Both the position numbers and the translations under genes were made by a program. Under the pieces are notes generated by a model. That model was not told the DNA's origin. It searched no databases and was given only the letters and a program-made list of their open reading frames with translations. Shown piece after piece: positions 8,393 through 18,090 of a stretch of 64,000 nt of DNA. Position 1 is the stretch's first letter, and each line of letters starts with the position of its first letter. This stretch comes from Sulfurimonas sp. (GTDB taxonomy: Bacteria; Campylobacterota; Campylobacteria; Campylobacterales; Sulfurimonadaceae): NCBI GenBank assembly GCA_016744115.1, contig JADGEZ010000001.1, positions 80,877-144,876 on the forward strand. Direction: 5' to 3'.

Positions 8393-11300
8393 ATGCAAAT
8401 TTTACTTACATTTTTTAAAATTATTTTCTTTTATCTTATTTTATTTAGTTTTTTTACATCTTTAAATGCAAAAACTGAGGAGTTTAGGTGTGCAAAGCCA
8501 AGAGAGTTTTCAATGGTCAAAACATTTAACATCAAAGGGCGAATTGATATTATAGGAAATACTGTCTTATGTAAACCAGTTGGAGGGATATGTGGTGACC
8601 CAAATAGCGATCAGTATATAAATAATAACGATATTGACATGATGTATATTAATGTTGATGGTGATAATGCAACTATAAACCATTCATCAGCCTACCTCGA
8701 TATCCCAACTGGTGCGGAGTTAGTATGGGCTGGATTGTATTGGCAAGGGATATTTGAAGATCCGAGTGAGTCTCAACAAGATTTGAGTAGAAAAGTTAAG
8801 TTTAAAGTAAAAGACGGCACTTATGTGGATGTTGAATCTAACTCAACTAAGCATAATTGGATTTACCTTGATACAGGTAGAGATAGATGGTATTATCAAG
8901 GGGCTAAAGATATTACAGATTTGATAATCGATAAAAAAAATCCTCATTGGTATAGTGTTGCAAATATTCAAACAACAGAGGGAACACCTGGCGGTGGTAG
9001 TTATGGTGCTTGGTCTATTGTGGCTATTTATAAAGATGATAATGAGCCACTTCAAAATCTAGTCGTTTATGATGGTTATCAAGGAGTATTTAATGGTAAC
9101 GATTCAACTACTTGTGCTGGTCAAGAAAACAATCCAAAAGATGCTTGTAATTATGCATCAAGGAATACTTGTCCCTCCTCACTAGCATCCACAGGTGCTG
9201 CAAATCCTATAAAGGTTACTCTTGATGGATTTTTAACACCCGTAACTGGTGAAATATTCTCATCCTTTGCTTTATTCTCAGGTGAAGGGGACATAGCGAT
9301 GGATGGAGACACATTAACTTTAACAAGTTTTGAAAGTAACACTCATACACCTATGCCTGTTGGTGGTTCATCTGGATCAATAAATCCTGCAGATAATTTA
9401 CAAAATTCTAGCATCACTAAAAATGGTCTTGCAGTAAAAGACTTAGAACCTCAAAAGACTATGTCGTTTAATAGTTCTGGGCTTAATGAAGCATGGCCTA
9501 ACTCACTTGGTATAGATATTGATTTTTTTAATACAAGCGATATAATAAAAAATAAACAAAAATCTACGGAAGTTACTTTAGCAACAACAAATGACGGATA
9601 CCTTCCTGGAGTTTTTGCCTTTTCTACTAACCTTTATGAACCACGAGTTTGTTATAAACAAGAGTTATTTGATGAAAATGACAATGAACTAAAGGCTTCA
9701 AATCCAGCAAGTGTTGGAGATACCATTACAATAAAAACTTGGATTTCAAATATGAACAAAGATGGAGATTACGGTGATTTAGAGGATGCTTTTAAGGTAG
9801 AAGTTAGCATGGAACTAGATACGGTTAATCTTCAATATGAAGAAGATAGCTTTGAGATGAAAAAATTTGGTAAACCTACAGAGGATTATGAAGATTATAC
9901 TGATGATAAAGACAGTGATAAAATAGATTGGGATAATAGTACTAAGACAGCAAAATGGAGAGTAGGTCAAGGTGCTAATCGCAATAATGGGGGAAGATTA
10001 GCCGCAAATTTTACAAACGCTAGTGGTAAAAAAATTAGTCAAGATTTAATCCAATTTATACAGTTTGAAGCCGAAGTAATAGAAGCAGGTAATATTGTAG
10101 TAGATAATGTTTATAAAGTTTCCTATAGAGATGACCTCCTAGATACTAATTTTAAAGGCTTACCTATGGAGATTTGTGCTGATATTGATGCTGCTTTTGT
10201 TTCAAATAATCCAGCAAAATTTAATGTCGTCAATGCTACAGGTGGAAATGGTGACTATACTGATCCAAAAAGCGTGCAAACTTACTTGCCAACACAAGTT
10301 GCAAAGAGAATCTTTAATGTTAAAATCATATCACTCAACGATGCTAAAACAGCTAAAAAAAGCTACAACGGTGCCGTTAGTCTTTCTTTGGTAGATGGCA
10401 CTAATCTTTCATCTGCTGTAAGTGATGCAAATAAAAAAGTAGCCTGTGATGGTGCAGATTCTCTCATAGATTATGGTGCAGCAATAAGCTTTAAGGATAC
10501 AGAGTCGGAAAGTAAACAAGTCGTCTTTGATGAAGCCATAGAGAATGCTTACTTCAAAGTTACTTATCCTGGTGGTTCTTCATGTTCACTTGATAACTTT
10601 GCTGTTCGCCCTAAAGAGTTTGATGTTTTAATAGATGAAGTCGATCCAACTACACCAGCAATAAAAGCAGAAAATGTAACAATCACATACAATGCAAATG
10701 ATGACCTTGGTGATGCTACAAGCAAGTATGACTTTGCTTTAGCGGACTTAGAAATCACTAAAGACATAGTCCCTGCCTCAAAAACTTGTAATGGAGAACT
10801 GAGCTTAGAAACAACAGCTTCTTTTAGAGATGGTACAGTCGATCAAGCTCAACTCTTAAATGAAGTCGGCGTATTTAACATTAAGATAGAAGAAAAAGAT
10901 TCTGATCTATTTGCTAAAGTAGATTTGCTTGACCCTGTTACATCAAAGATAAAAATAGAGAAGTATGATGAGGAAATAACTATCTACCCAGATCATTTCG
11001 CCATTGGTGAGATTGGTAATATTAATCAAAACGATGCCACTTTTACCTATCTAGCTGAGGGTGAGGAGTTAGACAATATGGCTCTAAACTTTGACTTTAG
11101 CGTAAGGGCTCAAAATGAGGATGATGAGACTACTAAAAACTACTCTGATACCTGTTACTCTAATGATACAAATATAGTTATGAATTATACTAATGTCTCC
11201 CCAGGTGCTAATTTTCCCACAGACATCCTATATAAAGAGGCAGATACAGTTTTAGCAGCTGGTACACATTTTGAAGAAAATACCGCAGATGATAATAACC

Positions 11301-12019
11301 TCACCACTAGCACTATAAAAAGTAAATTTATAGATGGTCTAGCAGACTATCAAATTCGTGTAAACTTTACAAGAGTGATAAATATCGCTACAAACCCTTT
11401 TAAAGTTAATTTTAATAGTTTAAATGTTTCAGATAAGGATCACCCAGATGCTGATACACAAATAACTTTTACCGATACAACTGGTGGCAGTACCATAGAC
11501 AGAGATGCTACCATGTACTACGGACGGACAAATTCTCCAAGATCAAGGTTTGCAGGGGACACAGCTCAAAGAGCCTTTATATACTATGAAGTGTTTTGTG
11601 GTGCTGGATGTAATAGGGCACTTCTTCCTGCTAATCCAAGATATACAAATGACCCTAGATGGTTTGTGAACCCAGAACATAATAATACAACTTTTGGTAG
11701 TCCTGGTGTAGTAAGTCAAAAAACTCCTCCTCCAGCAGGTGAATTAGTAACTCTAAATACAGGCGACCCAAGCCTTCTTGGAGATTTTTTTAGCCTAGAC
11801 TATAATGCTACAACTAGAGGTTACCCATATAAAACAACTATGGAGAACAATGCTTCTAGTTGGTTACTACACAATCAATTTATTAGTAATGATACAAATA
11901 ATGAATTTGAAGTGGAGTTTGAAGGAAATGCTACTGCTTGGGCAGGTGAAAAGGAAACATCTACCACAACAAATACAGATAACACAGCAAATAGAGTAAA
12001 CAGGAGAAGCATGTGGTAA
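8393..12019 (+). CDS. Large exported MshQ-like (DUF6701-type) surface adhesin
   Basis: A protein of 1208 residues with signal peptide MQILLTFFKIIFFYLILFSF ending near LNA. The start at 8393 is chosen because AAGGAG precedes it by 7 bases, whereas the 8333 start adds 20 poorly supported residues. The N-terminal third has a beta-rich domain (YLDIPTGAELVWAGLYWQG ... NLVVYDGYQGVF). The centre and C-terminal half resemble MshQ/DUF6701 (CSLDNFAVRPKEFD, YPDHFAIGEIG), with many Asp, Asn and Thr and paired Cys suggesting beta-sandwich repeats. It heads an operon with three pseudopilin genes, overlapping the first by 7 bases. I infer a pilus-associated, cell-surface protein. The ligand is unknown, and no membrane anchor or sorting signal is evident. 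Confidence 0.7.
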   Translation: MQILLTFFKIIFFYLILFSFFTSLNAKTEEFRCAKPREFSMVKTFNIKGRIDIIGNTVLCKPVGGICGDPNSDQYINNNDIDMMYINVDGDNATINHSSAYLDIPTGAELVWAGLYWQGIFEDPSESQQDLSRKVKFKVKDGTYVDVESNSTKHNWIYLDTGRDRWYYQGAKDITDLIIDKKNPHWYSVANIQTTEGTPGGGSYGAWSIVAIYKDDNEPLQNLVVYDGYQGVFNGNDSTTCAGQENNPKDACNYASRNTCPSSLASTGAANPIKVTLDGFLTPVTGEIFSSFALFSGEGDIAMDGDTLTLTSFESNTHTPMPVGGSSGSINPADNLQNSSITKNGLAVKDLEPQKTMSFNSSGLNEAWPNSLGIDIDFFNTSDIIKNKQKSTEVTLATTNDGYLPGVFAFSTNLYEPRVCYKQELFDENDNELKASNPASVGDTITIKTWISNMNKDGDYGDLEDAFKVEVSMELDTVNLQYEEDSFEMKKFGKPTEDYEDYTDDKDSDKIDWDNSTKTAKWRVGQGANRNNGGRLAANFTNASGKKISQDLIQFIQFEAEVIEAGNIVVDNVYKVSYRDDLLDTNFKGLPMEICADIDAAFVSNNPAKFNVVNATGGNGDYTDPKSVQTYLPTQVAKRIFNVKIISLNDAKTAKKSYNGAVSLSLVDGTNLSSAVSDANKKVACDGADSLIDYGAAISFKDTESESKQVVFDEAIENAYFKVTYPGGSSCSLDNFAVRPKEFDVLIDEVDPTTPAIKAENVTITYNANDDLGDATSKYDFALADLEITKDIVPASKTCNGELSLETTASFRDGTVDQAQLLNEVGVFNIKIEEKDSDLFAKVDLLDPVTSKIKIEKYDEEITIYPDHFAIGEIGNINQNDATFTYLAEGEELDNMALNFDFSVRAQNEDDETTKNYSDTCYSNDTNIVMNYTNVSPGANFPTDILYKEADTVLAAGTHFEENTADDNNLTTSTIKSKFIDGLADYQIRVNFTRVINIATNPFKVNFNSLNVSDKDHPDADTQITFTDTTGGSTIDRDATMYYGRTNSPRSRFAGDTAQRAFIYYEVFCGAGCNRALLPANPRYTNDPRWFVNPEHNNTTFGSPGVVSQKTPPPAGELVTLNTGDPSLLGDFFSLDYNATTRGYPYKTTMENNASSWLLHNQFISNDTNNEFEVEFEGNATAWAGEKETSTTTNTDNTANRVNRRSMW

Positions 12020-12636
12020 AACATCTTGCCTTTACTATGATAGAGCTTATTTTTGCTATCGTAATTATCGCCTTTGCTGTTTTGTCTTTACCTATAATAA
12101 ATAATGTACTCTCAAAAAATATAGAGGGAAGTATGACACAAGAAGCTATCTTTGCAGCGTCCGCGGAGTTAAACCAAGTTCTTACTTTGTATTGGGATTC
12201 GAACTCCATGGAGGATAATGCTACTCTCTCTCGTGTAGTTTGGGAAAATAACGCAGACTGTAGTACAACAACTCAAAGAAGACCAGGGCATATAGATCAA
12301 CCCTTACATAGAAGATGTAGAGATAATAATGTTAGCAGACCTAGTATTCCCCTTGAAGCTAGTATTGGCAATGTAAATCCAAGAAATCTTAATGATGTAA
12401 ATTTAACGGCTCATAATATTTTTATAGACACTTCAAAGTCAGCAAGTGGATATAAAAAAATATATAACTCAGATATTGATATAATATTTGCAAGTATTGA
12501 TAAAGATTATACTACTGGAAATAATATGAAAAAAATAACAGTAACTATAACTGATGAAAATGGTGATGTAGTAACACTCCTTCGTACTTTTAGTGCAAAT
12601 ATCGGCGAGATTGACTACCATAAAAGGAGTTATTGA
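12013..12636 (+). CDS. Type IV pilin-like minor pseudopilin (first of three)
   Basis: The N-terminus MVKHLAFTMIELIFAIVIIA is a class III prepilin leader: short positive leader, then Phe-Thr-x-Ile-Glu with the conserved Glu5 and a hydrophobic helix. It should be cut and N-methylated by a prepilin peptidase. The globular part (about 170 residues) has a Cys pair (NADCSTTTQRR, HRRCRDN) and no recognised subfamily, though MshD or PilV-like minor pilins are the nearest idea. The start is GTG at 12013 with AGGAGA upstream, overlapping the adhesin stop. It ends in TGATG shared with the next gene, so the genes are translationally coupled. Confidence 0.75.
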   Translation: MVKHLAFTMIELIFAIVIIAFAVLSLPIINNVLSKNIEGSMTQEAIFAASAELNQVLTLYWDSNSMEDNATLSRVVWENNADCSTTTQRRPGHIDQPLHRRCRDNNVSRPSIPLEASIGNVNPRNLNDVNLTAHNIFIDTSKSASGYKKIYNSDIDIIFASIDKDYTTGNNMKKITVTITDENGDVVTLLRTFSANIGEIDYHKRSY

Positions 12637-13571
12637 TGAAACTTCGTCCTGCTTTTACTATGATAGAACTTGTTTTTGTAATCGTTATTATGGGGATTAT
12701 TGGAAAGTTTGGGATTGAGTTTATCTCTAATGCTTATAGAAGCTTTATCTACACAAAAATAAATAACAATCTCCAATCAAACAGTGCAATGGCAGTAGAA
12801 GTGATAGCCTCAAGGTTGCAGTACCGTATCAAAGATTCTATTATCGCTAGGGAAACTTCAACAAGTGGATTTACAGCGCTTAGAAATGCAAGTGGAGATA
12901 ACTTTACTGTACTTGAATGGATAGGAAGCGACATAGATGGCTTTCGTGGACCAAACGCTAACCCTAGTTGGAGTGGGATTAATGATATCAGTGTTGGTAA
13001 TGCTACGAATATACACTCACCTAAGTCAAAGAGTGTTGTAGCTAATGGAATTATTAAAAATTTATCAAATAATAATTCAAGATTTCGTGACGCCGCCTTA
13101 TATTTTGTAGGTTCAGACAATGACATTTTAACTGATTTTGGGTGGGATGCTAATTCCGCTAATGAAACTTATATTGACAATCAACTTGGGGCAATGCACC
13201 CTATAAAACGAATTACAAGGAATAATAAAAAATTTGCACCTTTGCTGTCATCATCCTCATTTTCAGAAGTATTTGAATACTATAAATTATCATGGACAGC
13301 GTATGCTGTAGCATTGGAAAATGTTAGTACTACAACTAATATGGGAGATTTATTTCTTTATTATGATTATCAACCTTGGCATGGTGACAAATATACTGAC
13401 TCAGGTAGAAAAAAAGCTTTACTTATGGAAAATGTCGATACCTTTCAGTTTATAGCGATGGGTTCCGTCGTTAAAATCCAAGTATGTGTAAAAAGTCCTA
13501 TTATTGATGGAAGTTCAAATCAAGCTGCTGGTGGAGGGTATTCGATATGCAAAGAAAAAACTATTTACTAA
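12636..13571 (+). CDS. Type IV pilin-like minor pseudopilin, MshO-like position
   Basis: The prepilin-type N-terminus MKLRPAFTMIELVFVIVIMG has Glu5 after the Ala/Phe cleavage site, followed by a hydrophobic helix and a globular domain of about 270 residues. The larger size and place in the set suggest an MshO, PilW or GspJ-like minor pilin. The track begins at a TTG (12633). The ATG at 12636 is better because AAAGGAG lies at 12623-12629 and the ATG overlaps the upstream TGA by one base. It overlaps the next gene by 25 bases. The C-terminal Cys pair (IQVCVKS, YSICKEK) could form a disulphide. Confidence 0.75.
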   Translation: MKLRPAFTMIELVFVIVIMGIIGKFGIEFISNAYRSFIYTKINNNLQSNSAMAVEVIASRLQYRIKDSIIARETSTSGFTALRNASGDNFTVLEWIGSDIDGFRGPNANPSWSGINDISVGNATNIHSPKSKSVVANGIIKNLSNNNSRFRDAALYFVGSDNDILTDFGWDANSANETYIDNQLGAMHPIKRITRNNKKFAPLLSSSSFSEVFEYYKLSWTAYAVALENVSTTTNMGDLFLYYDYQPWHGDKYTDSGRKKALLMENVDTFQFIAMGSVVKIQVCVKSPIIDGSSNQAAGGGYSICKEKTIY

Positions 13572-14056
13572 AAAGAAACTCGCATAGAACTCATAGAAGT
13601 GCTATGGCTATGATTATGGCTATTGGTGTTATCGTTATCATAGCTAGTATATTAACATTTGCCTTATCACTTGCTACACAAACAAGTAAAAAAACTATAG
13701 ACTTATATGCTTATGAACAGGCTATTTTACTCTCAAAAAGTGCCGCTGAGTATGCCTTACTTAGAATCTCTTTAGATAATACTGCCGCAAATCCATGCAA
13801 TGTAACCGCTCTAAATTTTAGACCTGATATGGATAGTGATGGTAGTATTGATGATGATTATTATGACATAGAAATAAATATAAAATACTCATATGTAAAC
13901 CCACCAAGTAGCTGTGATGGTAAAATATATGCAACTGTTCTAACCGCTGCACAAAGTGGAAGTGTCCTCATGGATATAACAGTAAGTGTCCCTATCAGTA
14001 AAAATGTTACCCTCGAACCTATTCGATACTTTAGAAGAAGTATTCAAAAACTTTAA
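13547..14056 (+). CDS. MshP/PilX-like minor pilus component
   Basis: A positively charged N-terminus is followed by one hydrophobic helix, SAMAMIMAIGVIVIIASILT, without the canonical Phe-Thr-x-Ile-Glu. Then comes YEQAILLSKSAAEYALLRIS, a pattern typical of MshP, PilX and GspK-type proteins, which often lack Glu5 and sit at the pilus tip. The start at 13547 has GGAGGG at 13533-13538. It is the last gene of the adhesin-pseudopilin operon. No pilus ATPase, platform protein, secretin or prepilin peptidase is in the window, so assembly must rely on genes elsewhere. Confidence 0.65.
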   Translation: MQRKNYLLKRNSHRTHRSAMAMIMAIGVIVIIASILTFALSLATQTSKKTIDLYAYEQAILLSKSAAEYALLRISLDNTAANPCNVTALNFRPDMDSDGSIDDDYYDIEINIKYSYVNPPSSCDGKIYATVLTAAQSGSVLMDITVSVPISKNVTLEPIRYFRRSIQKL

Positions 14057-14074
14057 CTAGTGTAAACCTTTTCA

Positions 14075-14083
14075 TGTTATAAT
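14075..14083 (+). promoter_or_regulatory. hpf promoter, extended -10
   Basis: TGTTATAAT, a perfect -10 hexamer (14078-14083) with the upstream TG, lies 32 bases before the hpf ATG. AAAAGGA follows at the right distance for translation. Confidence 0.7.
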
Positions 14084-14115
14084 AATTATATATCAAGAAT
14101 AAAAGGATTTCATAG

Positions 14116-14649
14116 ATGAATATTTCTCTAACAGGAAGACATTTAGAATTAACCGATGCTATTAAAGCTCATATGAACACTTCCATCGAAACGCTTAACA
14201 AGTTTAACATGGATATTATCTCTATAAATGTTGTAGCTCAGGCACAAACTAAAAAAGGCAAAGAGCATTGTGTTGTTGAGTTTGTTATCAACCTTGCACA
14301 TAAAAACTCTATCATCATCAAACAAAATGATGACGATTTATATGTGGCCATAGACATAGCAACCGCAAGAGCTCAAAAAGCAATGAGAAGAATCCACGAC
14401 AAGGCTTCAGGTCACTACAAAGTAGGACTCAACGAAGTCAAATTTGCCGACGCAGATGTAAAATCAGCGACCCTAGAGATGGAAGATGAAATCGTTCCAG
14501 TAGAACTAGCCCTCTATAAACCAAGAGAAGTTGAAGATGTCTTAAACAACTTAAAAGAGTCTGATAAATTATTTGAAATTTTCATAGACTATGAAGATAA
14601 AACTCGTGTTCTATATAAAAGAGATGATGGTAAGTTTGCTTTGTATTAA
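14116..14649 (+). CDS. hpf: Long-form ribosome hibernation promoting factor
   Basis: 177 residues with the two parts of long HPF. The N-terminal S30AE domain (MNISLTGRHLELTDAIKAHM ... AIDIATARAQKAMRRIHDK) binds the 30S decoding centre. A short linker leads to a C-terminal dimerisation domain (PVELALYKPREVEDVLNNL ... VLYKRDDGKFALY) that lets long HPF form inactive 100S ribosomes. It sits alone behind its own consensus promoter, convergent with the recD2-like helicase across an unusually structured intergenic region. Confidence 0.92.
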   Translation: MNISLTGRHLELTDAIKAHMNTSIETLNKFNMDIISINVVAQAQTKKGKEHCVVEFVINLAHKNSIIIKQNDDDLYVAIDIATARAQKAMRRIHDKASGHYKVGLNEVKFADADVKSATLEMEDEIVPVELALYKPREVEDVLNNLKESDKLFEIFIDYEDKTRVLYKRDDGKFALY

Positions 14650-14663
14650 AATAAATACTTTTA

Positions 14664-14893
14664 TGCTATACTTTGCATAAGAGAGAGGAAAATTTCCCTC
14701 TCCGTGTTTTAATTATTTCTGAGATACAAAAATATCTCATAAACAACTTTAAGAATTAATTCGATAATTCTTAACATGTAAATCACTATCCTTTACGGTT
14801 TAGGATTTACTAAAACTATATGCGCAGTTGTAGCTGTTGCATATAGCTACAGTAGAACCGCACTTGTATTATATCAAGCGATACTTAAATCGC
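14664..14893 (+). ncRNA. Candidate structured RNA or terminator cluster downstream of hpf
   Basis: A gene-free stretch with six local inverted repeats: GAGAGG/CCTCTC (14683-14702); TGAGATA/TATCTCA (14720-14739); TTAAGAATTA/TAATTCTTAA (14749-14774); GTAAATC/GATTTAC (14778-14810); CTATATGC/GCATATAG (14816-14846); GCGAT/ATCGC (14878-14893). A possible extended -10, TGCTATACT at 14664-14672, precedes them. The first may end hpf and the last the helicase transcript. The four between them exceed what termination needs. It does not match tmRNA, RNase P, SRP or any riboswitch I know. Existence and strand of a transcript are inference. Confidence 0.35.
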
Positions 14894-14896
14894 AAT

Positions 14897-17134
14897 TTAT
14901 AATTCTAGCAAAACAGTATCACGCCGTGTTACCTCAAACTTTTTACATCCACTCTCAAAAGCAGCACCCTCGCCTACTAGGATACATTTATGTTTAGCCC
15001 TTGTAATCGCTGTATAAATAAGCTTAGTATTGTGCATAATAAAGTGAGAAAAAGTGATAGGGATAACTACTATGTCATACTCCATACCTTGCACCTTATG
15101 TATCGTTAAAGCATAAGAGAGCATCAAGTATTGTTTTAACTCTGCGTACTCATACACAACGACTACATCTTCATTTGGATAAAAAACATAGACAAGTTCT
15201 TCTTCCTCTTCTATCTTAAAAAGAAGTCCACTCATACCGTTAAAAATCCGCCTTTGATTTGAGTTTTCACCCAACTTAAAAGCATCCCCACTCCATGAAG
15301 TCATGTTCTCATTTTTGATATGCACTACCTTATCCATAAGTCTAAACTCAACTCCAGCTTTTTTAACACACTTTTTTGGATTAGGGTTAAAGTACTCTTG
15401 TAAAACCTTGTTAAGATTTGTAGCACCTAAAGTCCCCCCTTTCATAGGTGTTATCACTTGAAAATAGTTAAGATACTCTTTGATTTGTTTATTGTTGAGT
15501 CTGTACCTTGCTTTTTCTAAAGACTCTAAAACTCTATGTAATATCTCTGAGATAATATTTTGAGAATTTTCTTCTCGTTTTTCTTGAAGCTCACTTGCAC
15601 TAAGCATGTTTTTCATAGCATAAGAGTTTTGCATACTTATCTCAACAAACTCAAAATCCTCATACTTCTCTGTATATTGAGGTACTTCGCCCTTGCGTAT
15701 ATCATTTGCTATAAGAGTAATGGCTTGATCTTCACTTTGACGATAAATCTTTGTAAGTTTAACTATGGGAGCTAAGTCAAGTGTTAAAACATCGCTCAAA
15801 ACATTTCCAGCGCCAATAGGAGGTAACTGTGCATCATCTCCTACGATAATTAGTATCGCATTTTTTTTAACTTTTCTCAAAAACCTAGCAAACAAAGAGG
15901 AGTTAATCATAGAAGCCTCATCTATTAAAACAACTAGATAAGGAAAGCTATCACTCTTATCATACTTGAGTATCAAAGATTGGATTGTTGCACTCTCATA
16001 ACCTGTTGTATCGGCTATCCTTTGTGAGGCTATACCGCTTAAGGCACAAGTCATTATCTCTTTTGTATCAAAACGAGTGTTGAGCAAGTTGAGGATAGTA
16101 CGACTTGTTGTACTTTTTCCTGTTCCTGCATAACCCACAAGAAACAAGATTGAAACTCCCTTGTTGATTTTTACAACAGCTTCTTTTTGTTGCTCTCCTA
16201 ACTCTAAGTCTGCCTCTTTTAAAAACTTGTCGATATCTTTTACAAATCCACCACTATCTCTTTTAGCACGAGCCTTAAAAGTATCATATAAAAACTTCTC
16301 TGCCTCATAAAGTCTTGCAGGGGAGAGTCTGTCATTTTTCATTATCACTATATTTTTTTCGGCTATTCGCTCAACTAAAATAGACTCATAAATATTTTCT
16401 TTATCCTTAAACATAAGAAGCTCATCAAGTTCATGAAAAAGTATCTCTTTAGCTACACAAGAGTTTCCTTGTTGCTCACAATAATTTAGAAGTACATAAT
16501 CCATAGCCGAAGCTATACGATTTTCATCTGTTTTTTGTACCCCCATCTTAAGAGCGAGTTCATCAGCTCGTCTAAAACCAATAGAATTAATAGAGGTCAA
16601 TACATAAGGGTTATTTTTGATTTTAGTACAGGGTTCTTCTACATTTTTCATAGCTGTTGCTATGGTAGTTAAAAGAGTAGCAGATACATCAAAAGGGCTT
16701 AAAAATTCGCCAAGCTTACGCATAGATCGAAACTTTTTCCAAGAATCTTGAATCTTTTGGAGGCGTTTTTCTTTGATACCCTTAAACTCTAAAAGACGCT
16801 CAATGTCATTGTCTAAAATATCTACTAACTCATCTGAACCAAACTTTTCTATAAGCTGCGATGAGAGTTTTTTTGTAAAACCTTTGACTATTTTGTTTAA
16901 AAAGAAGAACAGTTGATTTTGATTTACCTTGATAGAGGTAAATTTAAAAGTTTTACCATACTTCTTATGCTCTTGCCAAATTCCATCAAGGGTAATAGCT
17001 GAACCTTTGATATGTTCAATATCACTCTCAAAATAGCTCCCAGATATTTTTTCTCCAGTTTTTAAAACTGCGATAAAAAAGCTCTCTTCTTCAAAAAGAA
17101 TTTTTTCTATTTCACCTATGAGAGTTGTACTCAA
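14897..17134 (-). CDS. RecD2/TraA-type ATP-dependent DNA helicase
   Basis: 745 residues of the RecD-like superfamily 1B family (5'-3' helicase acting without RecBC). The N-terminal OB-like and helix-hairpin-helix region includes LLEFKGIKEKRLQKIQ and LTSINSIGFRRADELALKMG, typical of RecD2. The motor has Walker A GYAGTGKST, DEASMINSS (motif II), GDDAQLPPIGAG (motif III) and the UvrD_C2 box LSYALTIHKVQGMEYD. The role is presumably DNA repair or replication restart. It lies 11 bases upstream of nothing else in this direction and follows glyQ closely (11-base gap), so read-through from glyQ is likely. Confidence 0.85.
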   Translation of the reverse strand: MSTTLIGEIEKILFEEESFFIAVLKTGEKISGSYFESDIEHIKGSAITLDGIWQEHKKYGKTFKFTSIKVNQNQLFFFLNKIVKGFTKKLSSQLIEKFGSDELVDILDNDIERLLEFKGIKEKRLQKIQDSWKKFRSMRKLGEFLSPFDVSATLLTTIATAMKNVEEPCTKIKNNPYVLTSINSIGFRRADELALKMGVQKTDENRIASAMDYVLLNYCEQQGNSCVAKEILFHELDELLMFKDKENIYESILVERIAEKNIVIMKNDRLSPARLYEAEKFLYDTFKARAKRDSGGFVKDIDKFLKEADLELGEQQKEAVVKINKGVSILFLVGYAGTGKSTTSRTILNLLNTRFDTKEIMTCALSGIASQRIADTTGYESATIQSLILKYDKSDSFPYLVVLIDEASMINSSLFARFLRKVKKNAILIIVGDDAQLPPIGAGNVLSDVLTLDLAPIVKLTKIYRQSEDQAITLIANDIRKGEVPQYTEKYEDFEFVEISMQNSYAMKNMLSASELQEKREENSQNIISEILHRVLESLEKARYRLNNKQIKEYLNYFQVITPMKGGTLGATNLNKVLQEYFNPNPKKCVKKAGVEFRLMDKVVHIKNENMTSWSGDAFKLGENSNQRRIFNGMSGLLFKIEEEEELVYVFYPNEDVVVVYEYAELKQYLMLSYALTIHKVQGMEYDIVVIPITFSHFIMHNTKLIYTAITRAKHKCILVGEGAAFESGCKKFEVTRRDTVLLEL

Positions 17135-17145
17135 AAGATTCTCCT

Positions 17146-18027
17146 CTAAGCTTTTACTCTTTGTAGTCTATCTGTTTCTTGTGATTTATATAACTCAGCA
17201 CAGCCTTTTGAGAGTTCACGGATTTGGAGCATATAGTCTTGTCTTTGCGTTTGAGAGATTGCTTTTCTCGCATCAAGGATATTAAAGGTGTTTGATGCCA
17301 TCATACATAAATCATAAGCAGGAAGAGGAAGTTCTGCCTCAAGAACCCTCTTACACTCTTTGCATTTAGCATGAAACTCAAGAAAAAGTGCCTCAACATC
17401 TGCAACTTCAAAATTATACTTTGAAAACTCTATCTCACTCTCTTTGTGTATATCTCTATAATAAGTTTTACCATGCTCATTTTCACCCCAAAGTATGTCA
17501 AAAATGCTATCAACACCTTGAAGATACATAGCAAGTCTCTCCGTTCCGTAAGTTATCTCAACTGCTACAGGATTACACTCTATACCGCCCACTTGTTGAA
17601 AATAAGTAAACTGAGTTACTTCCATGCCATTAAGCCAAACTTCCCAGCCTAGTCCCCAAGCCCCAAGTGTTGGTGATTCCCAGTTATCTTCTACAAATCT
17701 AATATCGTGCTGTGAAACATCAAGTCCTAGGTATTCTAGCGATTTTAAATAAAGTTCTTGAATATTATCAGGTGATGGTTTGATGAGTGCTTGAAACTGG
17801 TAGTAAGAACCTAGTCTATTTGGATTTTCTCCATATCTTCCATCTGTTGGACGACGAGATGGAGCTACATAAGCAGTAGCCCAAGGAGTAGAATCAAGAC
17901 AACGAAGAAAAGTCGCAGGGTGGAATGTCCCAGCTCCTGAAGATATATCATAAGGCTGTACAATATTACAGCCCTGCTTAATCCAAAACTCTTGTAATTT
18001 GAGTAACATCTCGCTAAAAGTTATCAT
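17146..18027 (-). CDS. glyQ: Glycyl-tRNA synthetase alpha subunit
   Basis: 293 residues of the bacterial two-subunit glycine-tRNA ligase (alpha2beta2). This subunit activates glycine and recognises ATP. Typical blocks are visible: [71 protein letters not shown] and [10 protein letters not shown]. The partner glyS is not in the window. It is preceded by its own -10 box and AAGAGGG. The nearby leftward block (DUF3972, purE, U32 protein, cheZ) matches the remembered Campylobacter neighbourhood of glyQ, here with two extra genes inserted. Confidence 0.97.
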   Translation of the reverse strand: MITFSEMLLKLQEFWIKQGCNIVQPYDISSGAGTFHPATFLRCLDSTPWATAYVAPSRRPTDGRYGENPNRLGSYYQFQALIKPSPDNIQELYLKSLEYLGLDVSQHDIRFVEDNWESPTLGAWGLGWEVWLNGMEVTQFTYFQQVGGIECNPVAVEITYGTERLAMYLQGVDSIFDILWGENEHGKTYYRDIHKESEIEFSKYNFEVADVEALFLEFHAKCKECKRVLEAELPLPAYDLCMMASNTFNILDARKAISQTQRQDYMLQIRELSKGCAELYKSQETDRLQRVKA

Positions 18028-18054
18028 ATAAACCCTCTTAAATTAATTGATAGG

Positions 18055-18060
18055 ATTATA
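18055..18060 (-). promoter_or_regulatory. glyQ promoter -10 box
   Basis: TATAAT on the minus strand, 27 bases upstream of the glyQ ATG, with AAGAGGG between them. The -35 region (about 18078-18083, TAAACA) is poor, as is common in Campylobacterota. Confidence 0.55.
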
Positions 18061-18090
18061 TCTTTTATAGGCTTTTATGTTTATAAACTT

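Noticed and set aside
12749-13126. 125-residue minus-strand ORF inside the second pseudopilin
   Set aside because: Antisense shadow of a gene with a strong prepilin signature; no promoter or ribosome site.
14664-14893. Intergenic stems as tmRNA, RNase P RNA, SRP RNA or 6S RNA
   Set aside because: No conserved sequence blocks of the first three, and the stems are local, not the single long closed rod of 6S RNA.
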